From: a bacterium
GTDB lineage: Bacteria > JACRDZ01 > JAQUKH01
Reading direction: 5' to 3'
Assembly: GCA_028719205.1 (NCBI GenBank)
Contig: JAQUKH010000003.1
Span: 66,793 to 130,792, forward strand
DNA length: 64,000 bases
The notes under the pieces were generated by a model that was given only the letters and a program-made list of their open reading frames with translations, did no database searches and had not been told where the DNA came from. Position numbers and translations under genes: made by a program. This document shows positions 26,149 to 36,290 of the stretch, piece after piece (the first letter of the stretch is position 1; each line of letters opens with the position of its first letter).

Positions 26149-26676
26149 ATGTCAGATATTAACAGTATTATGTTACCTTTATCAAAATCGCAAATATTCG
26201 CTGCAATTGACTTTGAAACCGCGGATTACGGCCCCGACAGCGCGTGCGCAGTCGCGGTGGTACGGGTCGAAGGTAATGTTATTGTAGATCGTGTTCACTA
26301 TTACATCCGTCCTCCTCGAAGGGAATTCGTGTTTTCGTATTTGCATGGTATTTCATGGAATGATGTCGCGGATGCTCCGACTTTTCGCGAGTTGTGGCCC
26401 ACTCTTTGCAAAAAGCTTGATGGGGTAGAGTTTATCGCGGCGCATAACGCGAGTTTTGACCGCTCTGTACTGAAAGCGTGCTGCCAAAAAGCTTATCTGG
26501 TTATGCCTTCACACTCGTTCAAATGTACGGTAAGGCTTGCCCGGTCAGTCTGGAATATTTACCCGACAAAGCTCTCCGATGTCTGTAAACATCTTAAAAT
26601 TCCTCTTCATCATCACCATGCTGATTCTGACGCGGAAGCGTGCGCGAGGATTGTAATAGCGGCGTCGTTATCCTAA
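26149..26676 (+). CDS. DEDDh-type 3'-5' exonuclease (DnaQ-like)
   Basis: This 175-residue protein is a single exonuclease domain. Exo I is AAIDFETAD with Asp21 and Glu23, Exo II is AAHNASFDRSVL, and Exo III is HHHHADSDAEA. It resembles stand-alone DnaQ epsilon-like proteins that trim DNA or RNA 3' ends. It is divergent from pdxJ, overlaps the glmM end by 9 bases in convergent orientation, and has a TATAAT 8 bases before its ATG. Base composition is somewhat richer in GC than the neighbours. Confidence 0.88.
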   Translation: MSDINSIMLPLSKSQIFAAIDFETADYGPDSACAVAVVRVEGNVIVDRVHYYIRPPRREFVFSYLHGISWNDVADAPTFRELWPTLCKKLDGVEFIAAHNASFDRSVLKACCQKAYLVMPSHSFKCTVRLARSVWNIYPTKLSDVCKHLKIPLHHHHADSDAEACARIVIAASLS

Positions 26677-28005
26677 ATTATTTTTAAACGCGGACGCGAT
26701 CTTTTGGGCTAATTGGTTAATATGGTCCTGGTTTTGTCCTTCGATCATTACGCGGGCCAAAAGTTCAGTACCCGAATAACGCACGGAAAGGCGGCCTTTA
26801 TTATTTAATTCTTTTTCTACTGCTTCAATTGCTTCTTTAACACCTGGAATTGTTGAAAAATCTTTTCGTTCTTTTATAGGAACATTTAACAGAATTTGAG
26901 GATAATTTTCAAATTTATCTTTTAATTTAGACAGTTTTTCACCGGTTTCTTTCATAATACAGGCTAGGTGCAACGCGGTCAGTAATCCGTCTCCGGTTGT
27001 CTGATGCTCAAGATTAATGATATGCCCCGATTGTTCTCCTCCTAATATCGCGTTTCTCTTTTTCATTTCCTCCAAAACATATCGGTCGCCTACATTTGCC
27101 CTGATAAATTCTACACCCAGATCTTTTATATATTTTTCAAGGCCCAGATTGCTCATTATGGTTGAAACCAGTATATTGTTTTTTAATTTGCCTTTTGATT
27201 TTAAATGAGTTGCCCAGATGGCCATTATCCGGTCGCCGTCAACAATATCTCCATTTTCATCGATCGCGATTACACGATCGCCGTCTCCGTCGAAACAAAA
27301 GCCTATATCAGCCTTTAACCGGGTTACTTTCCTGCTTATATTCTCAGGATGCAATGATCCGCAATTTTTGTTAATATTTATCCCGTCAGGCAAAATATGA
27401 TAATTTTTTATCTGCGCCTTTAATTTTTTAAATAACCTTGGGGCAATATTGAAAAGGGCGCCGTTGCTTGAATCAATAACAATTTTAAATTGAGAGAAAT
27501 CATAAGTGGAAGGAATAGTAGAAATAAGATATTTTATGTAGTCGTCTTTATCTTTATGATGAGGAATCACCCTGCCGATCGCGAAAGGTGGTGGCGTAAA
27601 TTTTACTTCACCTATATTGTTTTCTATTTCTTCTTCCTGTTCGTCGCTTAGTTTAAATCCCGCAGAATTAAAGATCTTTATACCGTTATCTTCGAAAGAA
27701 TTATGGGAAGCAGAGATGACTATTCCTGCGTTAGCATTATAAATTTTTGTAAGATAAGCGATTGCTGGTGTTGGAATAATTCCCAGAGGAAGGACGTTGA
27801 CTCCCGCTGAATTAATACCAGCGCTTAGCGCGCACTCAAGCATATCGCATGAAATTCGCGTATCTTTTCCTATTGCGATAACTCCGGTTTTGCCTTTAGT
27901 AAGGCACCACCCGATGCTTTGTCCGATTTTGAATACAAATTCAGGCGTTAGCGGGAATTCATTAGCCTTGCATCTGATGCCATCTGTTCCGAATAAATTT
28001 TTCAT
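26668..28005 (-). CDS. glmM: phosphoglucosamine mutase
   Basis: GlmM converts glucosamine 6-phosphate to the 1-phosphate for peptidoglycan precursors. It has 445 residues with the catalytic serine loop VISASHNSFEDNGIK, the metal loop CFDGDGDRVIA, GGEQSGHII and RYSGTELLARVM. It ends the cdaA-cdaR-glmM run, a gene order conserved in Gram-positives where c-di-AMP and cell wall synthesis are linked. Confidence 0.95.
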   Translation of the reverse strand: MKNLFGTDGIRCKANEFPLTPEFVFKIGQSIGWCLTKGKTGVIAIGKDTRISCDMLECALSAGINSAGVNVLPLGIIPTPAIAYLTKIYNANAGIVISASHNSFEDNGIKIFNSAGFKLSDEQEEEIENNIGEVKFTPPPFAIGRVIPHHKDKDDYIKYLISTIPSTYDFSQFKIVIDSSNGALFNIAPRLFKKLKAQIKNYHILPDGININKNCGSLHPENISRKVTRLKADIGFCFDGDGDRVIAIDENGDIVDGDRIMAIWATHLKSKGKLKNNILVSTIMSNLGLEKYIKDLGVEFIRANVGDRYVLEEMKKRNAILGGEQSGHIINLEHQTTGDGLLTALHLACIMKETGEKLSKLKDKFENYPQILLNVPIKERKDFSTIPGVKEAIEAVEKELNNKGRLSVRYSGTELLARVMIEGQNQDHINQLAQKIASAFKNNLG

Positions 28006-28087
28006 TTTAAAGACCTTTTCTTTATATTAAGTTCAAAAATTTAATTTATTATACCAAAAAACAGGGTAAATATAAACATATTGTAAT

Positions 28088-28996
28088 TTAACGGGGTTTT
28101 ATTGTAACATTAACGGTCTTAGGGTTGTAATTGAGGCATTCTATACCGGCAGGCATAGATATATCGACTTTTCGTTGATATGCGCCCGGGGGAAGTTCAT
28201 AAAGATCTATTGAGGTTTTTATTTCCTCTTTTTGTAATAGATCAATTTTATTTTCTAAACCCTGCAAAGTTATATTTATAGTCTCCGGTAAAGGCCTTGC
28301 TTCCAGATTTTTGTTCAGATTAAGAAGTGTTATTTCGTGATTTTGAAAAGTTTTTTCCTTCCATAATACAACAGTAACTTTTACAGAATTAATATTTTTT
28401 ATTCCTATTTTTTTTTCTGCTTTTAAATTTACTTCGCGCGTAAAATTGCCGCGAATACCGTCTATAATAATGGGAGTTGTTTCAATATGTGATATTATTT
28501 TTAATTCCCGTTCCGCGCCTTCAATAATAACAGTAGGAGGAACAACAATAAAATCATAAATTAAAAAATTCGAGGCAGGCTGGCCTGTAGTGATCACTTT
28601 TATAGGAACCTCTTTTGAAACATTATAATCCAGGTCAATGGTAATCTGATCAGGCTCAATTTTTACAACCTCGATCCCTTTTGGAGTGAAAATATTATTT
28701 GGTGTCAGCCTGTAGCTTATTTTGCTTGATTCACGGTCTGAGAGGTCTAATTCTGCCTTCAGCTGATCTTTTGATAAACCGCTAATAACATTTCTTCGTC
28801 CCTTGAATGTAACATTGATAAATTCAGGAGTATCTCCAAAGATCGCCATATTTGGGGCTTTGGTTATCTGTAAAGGCAGATTAAATGTTATTTCTGATCT
28901 GCTGTCTGCTTGGACATAAACCCACAGGAATATGGCCAGCAATAAAGAAATAATTTTAAGAATAATATTTTTTGTTATCGGATAAATTAAGTTCAT
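28088..28996 (-). CDS. cdaR: YbbR-domain protein, CdaR-like regulator
   Basis: A 302-residue protein with one N-terminal membrane anchor (ILKIISLLLAIFLWVYVQ) followed by three YbbR repeats outside the membrane. CdaR homologues bind CdaA and tune c-di-AMP synthesis. It lies 12 bases after cdaA and before glmM, the classical trio. Repeats are recognised from the strand pattern with PxxVxIEGxExxL (PPTVIIEGAERELKII). Confidence 0.86.
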   Translation of the reverse strand: MNLIYPITKNIILKIISLLLAIFLWVYVQADSRSEITFNLPLQITKAPNMAIFGDTPEFINVTFKGRRNVISGLSKDQLKAELDLSDRESSKISYRLTPNNIFTPKGIEVVKIEPDQITIDLDYNVSKEVPIKVITTGQPASNFLIYDFIVVPPTVIIEGAERELKIISHIETTPIIIDGIRGNFTREVNLKAEKKIGIKNINSVKVTVVLWKEKTFQNHEITLLNLNKNLEARPLPETINITLQGLENKIDLLQKEEIKTSIDLYELPPGAYQRKVDISMPAGIECLNYNPKTVNVTIKPR

Positions 28997-29008
28997 AATT
29001 ACTAAATG

Positions 29009-29800
29009 TTATTTCCCCTTTTTCCCCCAGGTAAAACTCTCTTTTTTAGGCATCAAAATTTCTTCAAGCGATTTTTTCAGAGTCAGCGAGTCTATTCCCT
29101 GAGAGATTATTCCACCTTTTACGAGAGAAATACTTCCGGTTTCCTCTGAAAGAACAATTACTATAGCATCTGTTTCTTCAGTCAGGCCGAGTGCCGCCCG
29201 GTGTCTTGTACCGAATTGTTTAGGAATATGAGGATCTTTGCTCAAAGGTAAAATAGAACCGGCAGAAGCGATTTCATTATGCTGGATAATAATAGCCCCG
29301 TCATGCAGAATGGTATTCGGCGCGAAAATGGTGTTTAAAAGTTCTGTGGAAAGATACGCATGCATCTTTACGCCTGTCTCGATCAGGCTTTGAAGGCCGA
29401 CATCTCTTTCTATAACTATAAGCGCGCCATATTTAAGCGAAGTTAAATAATTAACGGATTTTATTATTTCATCGATCAAATATGTTTTGTCACTAAAATA
29501 GTATCCAAATATTTTTCCGGTTCCAAGTCTCGCGAGCGCGCTTTGGAGTTCGGTTTGAAAAACAATTATGAAAACTATTATCCATATGGTCCAGAGATTT
29601 TTTAATAACCAGGTAAGTGTCTGGAGCTCAAATCGCTGGGCAAAAAAGGTTGCAATAAGAATAATGGCCAACCCAATGGACATCTGGACGGCCTTTGTTC
29701 CCTTTATTAGATTAAAAAGCCAGTAAAATATTAATGCGACAATAGTAATGTCTACTACATCAAAAAACCGGATATGGGTGAATAAATTTAATAAAAACAT
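29009..29800 (-). CDS. cdaA: diadenylate cyclase CdaA
   Basis: CdaA makes cyclic di-AMP from two ATP. It is 263 residues with three N-terminal membrane helices, then the DAC domain with FAPNTILHDGAIII and FGTRHRAALGLTEETDAI. These are the DGA and RHR catalytic motifs. It is followed by cdaR and glmM. A c-di-AMP pathway is therefore likely in this organism. Confidence 0.95.
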   Translation of the reverse strand: MFLLNLFTHIRFFDVVDITIVALIFYWLFNLIKGTKAVQMSIGLAIILIATFFAQRFELQTLTWLLKNLWTIWIIVFIIVFQTELQSALARLGTGKIFGYYFSDKTYLIDEIIKSVNYLTSLKYGALIVIERDVGLQSLIETGVKMHAYLSTELLNTIFAPNTILHDGAIIIQHNEIASAGSILPLSKDPHIPKQFGTRHRAALGLTEETDAIVIVLSEETGSISLVKGGIISQGIDSLTLKKSLEEILMPKKESFTWGKKGK

Positions 29801-29835
29801 GATTTATCAGTTGTATCGGCGACTGTAAACTTATA

Positions 29836-31038
29836 CTAAACACTTAATATTTTTTCAGTCATTTTTATGGCCTTTTTTACAGATCTTACATCATGAACTC
29901 TCAGGAAGTTAGCTCCGTTCAAAAATCCTGCGACAGAGCTTGCGATCGTTCCTTCAAGACGCTCTTCAACTCCAAGTCCTAATATCTTTCCAATAAAAGA
30001 TTTACGTGATGTCCCAAGCAGGATAGGGTGTCCAAGTATTTTAAATTGCCTGAGATTTTTTATTAATTCCAGGTTGTTATCAATATTTTTACCAAATCCG
30101 ATACCGGGATCAATAACTATTTTTTCTTTTTTAACTCCTGCCTTTTCGGCAATTTCAATACTATGCCTAAGATAATCTGTTATTTCAGAAAAGATATTGT
30201 TATATGATGGATTAATCTGCATATCTTTAGGTTTTCCTTTAATATGCATAATAATTACAGGAACTTTGTATCGAGCGGCAAGCGCGGCCATTTTTTTGTC
30301 AAATCGAAGGCCGCTTATATCATTAATTATTTCTGCTCCTTCGTCTAATGCCGCTTGAGCTACAGATGATTTATATGTATCTATTGAAACAGGTATTTTA
30401 ATTTTGCCTGATAGTTTTTTTATGACAGGGAGAACCCTTTTTTTCTCCATAGAGACAGAAACTTTATCAGATCCGGGCCTGGTAGATTCTCCGCCGATAT
30501 CTATTATATCGGCGCCGTCCTCTATCAGTTTGAGGGCCTGTTCACAAGCCATTTCAGGTTCAAGAAATTTGTTGCCGTCAGAAAAAGAATCAGGGGTGAC
30601 ATTAACAATACCTATAATATAACATTTTTTATCGAAAGAAAATGTTTTTGATCTGGAGACCAGCGGCTGGGGAATATTTTGATAATTTTTCAGGGCTACA
30701 TTTAAATCTTGCCCGAATTTTTTAAATCCGCTGAACGGTTGAATATTTAATTTGGATATGAGATATTTGTATTGTTTTATGGTGCCAAAGATAAGTATAT
30801 CTGTTTTATTGTTTTTTAAGGCGTAGATCTCCTTGCTGACGGCTGCCTCTCCGCCTAACGCGAGCATTTCCTGTTTTAGTATATTCGCGTGCGCACAATC
30901 TACTGAATAAAGTTTTACAGGAAGTATTACGGCTTTTCCTGCCATAATTTCAATGGCTCGGTTGTCTACACCAATATTAACCAATTCTTTTCTGGCGTCT
31001 GCTAAATTCTTAATGGATATAATTTGCAAATTATACAT
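29836..31038 (-). CDS. folP: dihydropteroate synthase with N-terminal extension
   Basis: FolP joins pterin and p-aminobenzoate in folate synthesis. The C-terminal 270 residues form the DHPS barrel with IIGIVNVTPDSFSDG, IIDIGGESTRPGS and PVSIDTYKS, then DPGIGFGK and LLGTSRKSFIG. The first 130 residues are an extra domain seen in some anaerobes, not needed by E. coli FolP. A TTG lies four codons upstream; I use the ATG at 31038, though neither has a clear ribosome site. Folate supply links it to the Wood-Ljungdahl methyl branch. Confidence 0.93.
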   Translation of the reverse strand: MYNLQIISIKNLADARKELVNIGVDNRAIEIMAGKAVILPVKLYSVDCAHANILKQEMLALGGEAAVSKEIYALKNNKTDILIFGTIKQYKYLISKLNIQPFSGFKKFGQDLNVALKNYQNIPQPLVSRSKTFSFDKKCYIIGIVNVTPDSFSDGNKFLEPEMACEQALKLIEDGADIIDIGGESTRPGSDKVSVSMEKKRVLPVIKKLSGKIKIPVSIDTYKSSVAQAALDEGAEIINDISGLRFDKKMAALAARYKVPVIIMHIKGKPKDMQINPSYNNIFSEITDYLRHSIEIAEKAGVKKEKIVIDPGIGFGKNIDNNLELIKNLRQFKILGHPILLGTSRKSFIGKILGLGVEERLEGTIASSVAGFLNGANFLRVHDVRSVKKAIKMTEKILSV

Positions 31039-31061
31039 ACTGCTTTTCAAGTTTTATGGTT

Positions 31062-31640
31062 CTATTCTTTTATCAGTGTAAAGGCTTCGGCTCTGGTAGC
31101 AGGCTTTCTGAATATGCCGCGGATAGCGGATGTAATTGTTCGGGCTCCCGGTTTTTTGATTCCGCGCATTGTAATACACATATGTTCAGCCTCAATTACT
31201 ACGAGTACGCCTTTAGGAGAAAGTTGTTTCATTAATGAATCTGCGATTTCAGTTGTTAATCTTTCCTGGAGCTGGGGCCGTTTAGAAAAGAAATCAACGA
31301 TCCGGACTAATTTACTTAGTCCTGTGATTTTGTTCTTGTTTGGGATATATGCTACATGTGCTTTTCCGAAAAATGGCAAAAGGTGGTGCTCGCATATTGA
31401 GTAAAGAGGTATATCTTTTACCAAAATCATTTCGTCTTCATTTTGTGTGGAAAATATTTTCAGGTCTTCATCAAGAGAGCAAGGATTAACATTGCATAAT
31501 ATTTCTTCGTACATTTTGGCTACCCTTGACGGTGTGTCTAAAAGTCCTTCCCGTTTAGGGTTTTCACCAATAGCCTCCAAGAGCATTTTTATTGCCTGTT
31601 CAATTTTTTTCTTATCAATTGATAAATTTTTATTTTTCAT
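31062..31640 (-). CDS. folE: GTP cyclohydrolase I
   Basis: FolE starts folate synthesis from GTP. It has 192 residues with [20 protein letters not shown] (zinc and catalytic His), [13 protein letters not shown] and the zinc-ligand region [14 protein letters not shown]. It lies between ftsH and folP with short gaps, so the folate genes follow the ftsH promoter. Confidence 0.96.
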   Translation of the reverse strand: MKNKNLSIDKKKIEQAIKMLLEAIGENPKREGLLDTPSRVAKMYEEILCNVNPCSLDEDLKIFSTQNEDEMILVKDIPLYSICEHHLLPFFGKAHVAYIPNKNKITGLSKLVRIVDFFSKRPQLQERLTTEIADSLMKQLSPKGVLVVIEAEHMCITMRGIKKPGARTITSAIRGIFRKPATRAEAFTLIKE

Positions 31641-31652
31641 ATATTTTATTTT

Positions 31653-33536
31653 TTAAGAAACTTTAGTTTCTTTTTCAGCAATTGGTTCCTGTACTGTTGT
31701 ATTTTTGTCTTTATTATGGCCGTCAGAAAAGAATTTTTCTAATTCTTCGGGTGTACTTTTTAAAATTACAGTTACATCCTCGGCATCAAGAACTTCTTTA
31801 TCCAGGAGAACATTTGCCAGAATATTCAATTTATCCTTCTTTTCTTCAAGAAGTTTTTCGGCTCTATTATAGCATTCTTCAATAATCCTGCGTATTTCTT
31901 CGTCAATTTCTACGGCAGTTTTTTCACTGTAGTTTTTATCTTTGACAATGTCGCGGCCAAGGAATATCTGTTCATTTTTTTTACCGAAAGTCATAGGCCC
32001 GAGTTTTTCACTCATTCCATATTCACATACCATTTTATGGGCGGCTTCGGTAGCCCGCTCCAGGTCATTTTGAGCGCCGGTAGTGATTTCGCCAAAAATC
32101 ATTTTTTCGGCAACACGGCCGCCGAGAAGAACAACCATTCTATTCATAATTTCACTTTTTGTGATCAGGTATCTGTCTTCAGTGGGGAGCTGCAGTGTGT
32201 AACCTAACGCGGCTATACCGCGCGGTATGATGGACACTTTATGGACGGGGTCGGAACCCGGGATCATTTTAGCAAGAAGGGCATGACCCGATTCATGAAA
32301 AGCAACGATCTTTTTTTCCTTTTCGCTTATTACTCTGCTTTTTCTTTCAGGACCTGCTACAACCCTTTCAATTGCTTCCTCGAATTCAACCATTTCTACC
32401 TTAGTTTTATTTCTTCTGGCGGCTAATAAAGCAGCCTCATTTACCATATTCGCGAGATCCGCGCCCGAAAAACCGGGTGTCCGGCGCGCCATGATCTTTA
32501 TATTGACAGCAGGATCGATCGGTATATTTTTAGAATGAACTTTTATGATCCCTTCACGCCCGACAATATCAGGCCTGTCAACTACTATTTGCCTGTCAAA
32601 CCTTCCTGGTCTGAGCAGTGCGGGGTCTAATACATCCGGCCTGTTCGTGGCAGCGATAATTATTACACCTTCATTGGATTCAAATCCATCAAGTTCAACA
32701 AGAAGTTGATTAAGTGTTTGTTCGCGTTCATCATGCCCGCCGCCAACACCGGCAAACCTCTGGCGGCCTACCGCGTCGATTTCATCAATAAAAATAATGC
32801 ACGGCGCGTTTCTTTTTCCTTGTTCAAAAAGGTCACGTACGCGGGATGCTCCGACTCCGACAAACATCTCAACAAAATCAGAACCGCTGATATTAAAAAA
32901 TGGTGTATTAGCTTCTCCGGCGACCGCGCGTGCTAAAAGCGTTTTTCCTGTTCCCGGAGGCCCGAAAAGCAAAACGCCTTTAGGTATCTTTCCTCCAAGT
33001 TTCTGGAATTTAGGAGGATCTTTAAGAAATTCTATTATTTCCTGCAATTCCTGTTTTGGTTCATCACATCCCGCAACATCAGCAAACGTTATTTTTGGAG
33101 ACTTTTCTGAATGCAGTTTAACCCTGGCTTTTCCAAAAGACATAGCCTTGTTGCCGGGCCCTTGCATTTGACGCATAAGAAAAAACCATAAGCCGATAAA
33201 TAAAATCATCGGTAAAAGTAAATTTAAAGCACTTAACCACCATGAAGAATCAATCGGCTCAACTTTAATGATCACATTTTTACCTCTGAGCATTTTTATC
33301 AGTTCGGGATCTTCCGGCGCGAAAGTGGTGAAATTTGTACTGTCATTAAAAACTCCTGTAATATTTTTATCTTTGATCTCTACTTGTTTTATTTTACTCT
33401 CTTCCAGCTTATTCAAAAATTCGCTGTAATTAATTTTTACATCCGGTTTCTGTGTGATATTTCCCAGGTAAAATACTGAGATCGCTACTGCAAAGATAAT
33501 AAGCCAGATACTTAGATTTTTATAGAATTTATTCAT
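31653..33536 (-). CDS. ftsH: ATP-dependent zinc metalloprotease FtsH
   Basis: FtsH degrades membrane and regulatory proteins. It is 627 residues with two N-terminal membrane helices around a short periplasmic domain, the AAA module ([24 protein letters not shown], the [24 protein letters not shown]) and the zinc motif [13 protein letters not shown] site precedes the ATG. It is followed by folE and folP and preceded by tilS, a common bacterial order (tilS-ftsH-folE). Confidence 0.97.
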   Translation of the reverse strand: MNKFYKNLSIWLIIFAVAISVFYLGNITQKPDVKINYSEFLNKLEESKIKQVEIKDKNITGVFNDSTNFTTFAPEDPELIKMLRGKNVIIKVEPIDSSWWLSALNLLLPMILFIGLWFFLMRQMQGPGNKAMSFGKARVKLHSEKSPKITFADVAGCDEPKQELQEIIEFLKDPPKFQKLGGKIPKGVLLFGPPGTGKTLLARAVAGEANTPFFNISGSDFVEMFVGVGASRVRDLFEQGKRNAPCIIFIDEIDAVGRQRFAGVGGGHDEREQTLNQLLVELDGFESNEGVIIIAATNRPDVLDPALLRPGRFDRQIVVDRPDIVGREGIIKVHSKNIPIDPAVNIKIMARRTPGFSGADLANMVNEAALLAARRNKTKVEMVEFEEAIERVVAGPERKSRVISEKEKKIVAFHESGHALLAKMIPGSDPVHKVSIIPRGIAALGYTLQLPTEDRYLITKSEIMNRMVVLLGGRVAEKMIFGEITTGAQNDLERATEAAHKMVCEYGMSEKLGPMTFGKKNEQIFLGRDIVKDKNYSEKTAVEIDEEIRRIIEECYNRAEKLLEEKKDKLNILANVLLDKEVLDAEDVTVILKSTPEELEKFFSDGHNKDKNTTVQEPIAEKETKVS

Positions 33537-33602
33537 TAAATTACCTCAAATTTGTGTTTAATTTTATTGTTATGAATTAAACAGACATTATATATAATAT
33601 TT

Positions 33603-34592
33603 TTAATTATTACAATAGAATAATAATTTATCACCAATTTTTTCAACTGTTAATTTTTGGGGAAGATTAAATTTAGATCTTTTATTCTTTAAAATATTTT
33701 GTATAGCTCTTATGTGATCAAAATTCAGATTATAACCTGAAGTGAAATTTCTTGCGTAAAGCTGAAGGATACGAGCTTGGATAGCAGGGTGGGACCTTAT
33801 CAATTTTTTAGCATTTACTACTAAGATTTTATCTGCAGTGTTTTTTAAAACAAATCTTTTTGCGTTTTTTTCTGAAATATTTTCCAGATATTCATTTTCT
33901 AAAGCCCAAATTTTAGCCAAATCATTTAAGTGTTCTTTGATCCGGGATTGATATTTTTTTTCAAGGAAAGGAATTAATTCCAGTCTGATCCTGTTTCTCG
34001 TATATAATGTTTTATTATTTGAACTATCTTCTCGGAAACATGTATTTTTGTTTTTTAAAAAATTAATTATATCCTTACGGGATATTGGGAGCAGGGGGTG
34101 GATCAGCTGTATTTTTGGCGCAAATAGCCTGTGTCCGGATATCCCGGATAATCCCTGTTTACCGCTTCCTCTTAATAAATTCATCAGCACAGTTTCAGCC
34201 TGATCGTCAGCCTGATGGGCAAGGGCAATTTTATTCGCCTTATGTTTTTTCGCAATTCTTAAAAAGTACTCATGGCGTATCTTTCGCGCGGTATTCTGCA
34301 AAGAATGTTTGTTATTAAAAATATTTTTTTTTACTGAATGAAGGAATAACGGCAGTTCAAGTTTACTCGCCAGATCTTTACAAAATTTCTCGTCTTTTTC
34401 TGAATCTTTTCCGCGCAGATGATAATTAACATGGGCTAAAGAGAGTGAAAGGTTATATTTGTTTTTTAGTTTGTCTAAAAGAAGCGCCAGCGCGGTTGAA
34501 TCCGGGCCGCCGGACAGGCCTATAACTATACGGTCATTTTTTTGAATCAAACCGGAAGTTGTAATCTTTTCAAGTAAGATTTTCTCAGACAT
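33603..34592 (-). CDS. tilS: tRNA(Ile)-lysidine synthase
   Basis: TilS changes C34 of tRNA-Ile(CAU) to lysidine so that it reads AUA. It has 329 residues with the PP-loop GLSGGPDSTALAL, LAHVNYHLRG, LAHQADDQAETVLMNLLRG and a reduced C-terminal region. A CAU-anticodon tRNA gene lies 29 bases upstream; that tRNA looks like elongator Met rather than Ile2. The start has no clear Shine-Dalgarno site. Confidence 0.94.
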   Translation of the reverse strand: MSEKILLEKITTSGLIQKNDRIVIGLSGGPDSTALALLLDKLKNKYNLSLSLAHVNYHLRGKDSEKDEKFCKDLASKLELPLFLHSVKKNIFNNKHSLQNTARKIRHEYFLRIAKKHKANKIALAHQADDQAETVLMNLLRGSGKQGLSGISGHRLFAPKIQLIHPLLPISRKDIINFLKNKNTCFREDSSNNKTLYTRNRIRLELIPFLEKKYQSRIKEHLNDLAKIWALENEYLENISEKNAKRFVLKNTADKILVVNAKKLIRSHPAIQARILQLYARNFTSGYNLNFDHIRAIQNILKNKRSKFNLPQKLTVEKIGDKLLFYCNN

Positions 34593-34621
34593 TAGGATTG
34601 TAATTAGTGTGAGTGTTGTTT

Positions 34622-34698
34622 TGGTAGCGGTGGTAGGAGTTGAACCTACGACAACACGGGTATGAGCCGAGTGCTCTAACCAACTGAGCTACACCGCC
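34622..34698 (-). tRNA. tRNA-Met (CAT), elongator
   Basis: The minus strand folds as a 77-nt cloverleaf with GGCGGTG acceptor, GCTC/GAGC D-arm, the loop CTCATAC with anticodon CAT, T-loop TTCAACT and encoded CCA. The body resembles bacterial elongator tRNA-Met. There is a G-U pair at 1-72 and a T-T mismatch in the anticodon stem. Tile2-type identity (C4-G69, C5-G68) is not seen, so Ile2 is less likely. Confidence 0.88.
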
Positions 34699-34711
34699 AT
34701 GTAAACAATTT

Positions 34712-34740
34712 AAAAAAGGGTTCGCTTTTTACGCAAACCC
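34712..34740 (-). terminator. Rho-independent terminator between the two tRNA genes
   Basis: On the minus strand a GGGTTTGCG / GCGAACCC hairpin (34718-34740) is followed by a run of six T. It lies directly after tRNA-fMet and 13 bases before tRNA-Met. The opposite strand also shows a T-run, so it may work both ways. Confidence 0.7.
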
Positions 34741-34771
34741 CTATTTTTTTTATTCGTGAAGCTGAAAATTT

Positions 34772-34848
<77 letters not shown>

Positions 34849-34868
34849 ATTATCTGTACAAAAATATT

Positions 34869-34896
34869 ATTATATACTAAGATTCTATATTGTCAA
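34869..34896 (-). promoter_or_regulatory. consensus sigma-70 promoter of the tRNA-fMet gene
   Basis: On the minus strand a perfect TTGACA (34891-34896) and a perfect TATAAT (34869-34874) are separated by 16 bases. The expected start gives a leader of about 14 bases before the tRNA. It fits between the stop of the small membrane protein gene and the tRNA. Confidence 0.75.
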
Positions 34897-34899
34897 GTA

Positions 34900-35148
34900 T
34901 TAATGGTGTTTTTCACCTTTAATATAGAAATGGGCCAATGGGGCAATAAAACTAAAGAGCATAAAAGTAAACATTATTTCGGAAAAAATCACCATCTTTC
35001 CATAATACGGCCAGATATGGGATGAAATAGGGGCAGCGCTTTGCTCTACAATTTCTTCTTCAGCCGCCGGAACATTTCTAAAAGATATCGGGGTGAAAAG
35101 AATTACAGCTATCAGGCAGGTGAAAATAAATTTATTTATTTTTCGCAT
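34900..35148 (-). CDS. small membrane protein of unknown function
   Basis: An 82-residue protein with a signal-peptide-like first helix (IFTCLIAVILFTPISF) and a second hydrophobic span (MVIFSEIMFTFMLFSFIAPLAHFYI). GGAGG lies before the ATG. I do not recognise the family. A conserved-looking IWPYYGKM segment precedes the second span. The tRNA-fMet promoter lies right behind its stop. Confidence 0.7.
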   Translation of the reverse strand: MRKINKFIFTCLIAVILFTPISFRNVPAAEEEIVEQSAAPISSHIWPYYGKMVIFSEIMFTFMLFSFIAPLAHFYIKGEKHH

Positions 35149-35234
35149 AATAATTCCTCCATATTTTGGTAAAATAATATTATAATACTTTTTAATATTT
35201 ACTACAAGCGATTTAAAAGAATTAAACAGAAAAA

Positions 35235-36290
35235 ATGGTAAAGAAAAAAAATTTAATATTATTTAAGATCATAATTTCATTTTTAGCGTTTAGTCATTTG
35301 TCCTGTGATCAGGATAAAAATAAGAACAATAGATCAGAACCAGCTGTTAAGAATATTCCAAATGAGAGCGGAAAGTTGGCCGGGTATGAAAAATATTTTG
35401 CTGAATGCAATTTAAAAGGAGATAAACAAACCTTGATCTCGCTGCGAAAATATAGTTTAGAAGGAAAAGATTATTTTCTGCTGGTTGACCCTCAAACTTT
35501 GGAAACAAGTACCCGCAGGATAGATGAATTAGATATAATTCAAGATACTGCTAATGTCATTGAAGAAAAATATGCTAATACAGTTTATTTTAAGGCAATT
35601 AAATATTCAAAACTAAATTCGCAAAAAACTCAGGATGCAGGGATAACACAATTACTGCCGTCAAAACACGGAATTGATCTGACGATTGATCTATGCCCTT
35701 CAAAACTTCCGCTTGATACCACTCTTTTCAATGAACTTATTAAAGAATTAGGTAAAATAGAAAAACCCGTGCCGGTCGCGATAGCTATTACAGGTAAATG
35801 GCTGGAGAAACATGAAAAAGACCTGAAATGGCTGATGAGGCTTCAAAAAAATAATGATTTGTCAATAACATGGATAAATCATTCTTATAACCATAAATAT
35901 AACAAAGAGCTGCCATTAAATGAAAATTTTCTTTTAGAGACTGGTACCGATATTAATTATGAAGTATTGCAGATAGAGGTAAAGATGCTTGAATCCGGCA
36001 TAATACCGTCGGTGTTTTTCAGATTTCCGGGCCTTGTGTCAAACGACAAAATTTTTAAAAATATTACTGACTTTGGTTTGATCCCGATTGGAAGCGATGC
36101 CTGGTTGTCGAAGAATCAAATTGTTAAAGACGGCAGTATCGTGCTGGTTCACGCGAACGGGAACGATCCTATAGGCGTCAGTAAATTTTTACAATTGTTA
36201 ACGAAAGAAAAAGGCAATATATTAAACAAACAATGGTTTCTTTATGACCTTAGGGAAAGTGTTGTGAAATTAGGGGAAGAAAACTTTTAA
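35235..36290 (+). CDS. NodB-fold (polysaccharide deacetylase-like) lipoprotein
   Basis: A 351-residue protein with lipobox LSHLSC (cysteine near residue 24). Its C-terminal half shows deacetylase motifs in weak form: DLTIDLCPS for the metal Asp strand, WINHSYNHKYN for the HSxxH loop, and RFPGL. The N-terminal 130 residues are a linker of unknown type. The enzyme could deacetylate cell-surface glycans, but the second metal Asp is not obvious, so activity is unsure. It converges with the DUF501 gene with 4 bases of overlap. Confidence 0.72.
   Translation: MVKKKNLILFKIIISFLAFSHLSCDQDKNKNNRSEPAVKNIPNESGKLAGYEKYFAECNLKGDKQTLISLRKYSLEGKDYFLLVDPQTLETSTRRIDELDIIQDTANVIEEKYANTVYFKAIKYSKLNSQKTQDAGITQLLPSKHGIDLTIDLCPSKLPLDTTLFNELIKELGKIEKPVPVAIAITGKWLEKHEKDLKWLMRLQKNNDLSITWINHSYNHKYNKELPLNENFLLETGTDINYEVLQIEVKMLESGIIPSVFFRFPGLVSNDKIFKNITDFGLIPIGSDAWLSKNQIVKDGSIVLVHANGNDPIGVSKFLQLLTKEKGNILNKQWFLYDLRESVVKLGEENF

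Noticed and set aside
34622..34698. tRNA-Ile2 (lysidine-modified CAU)
   Set aside because: The acceptor lacks C4-G69 and C5-G68 and the D-arm resembles elongator tRNA-Met; adjacency to tilS alone is not enough.
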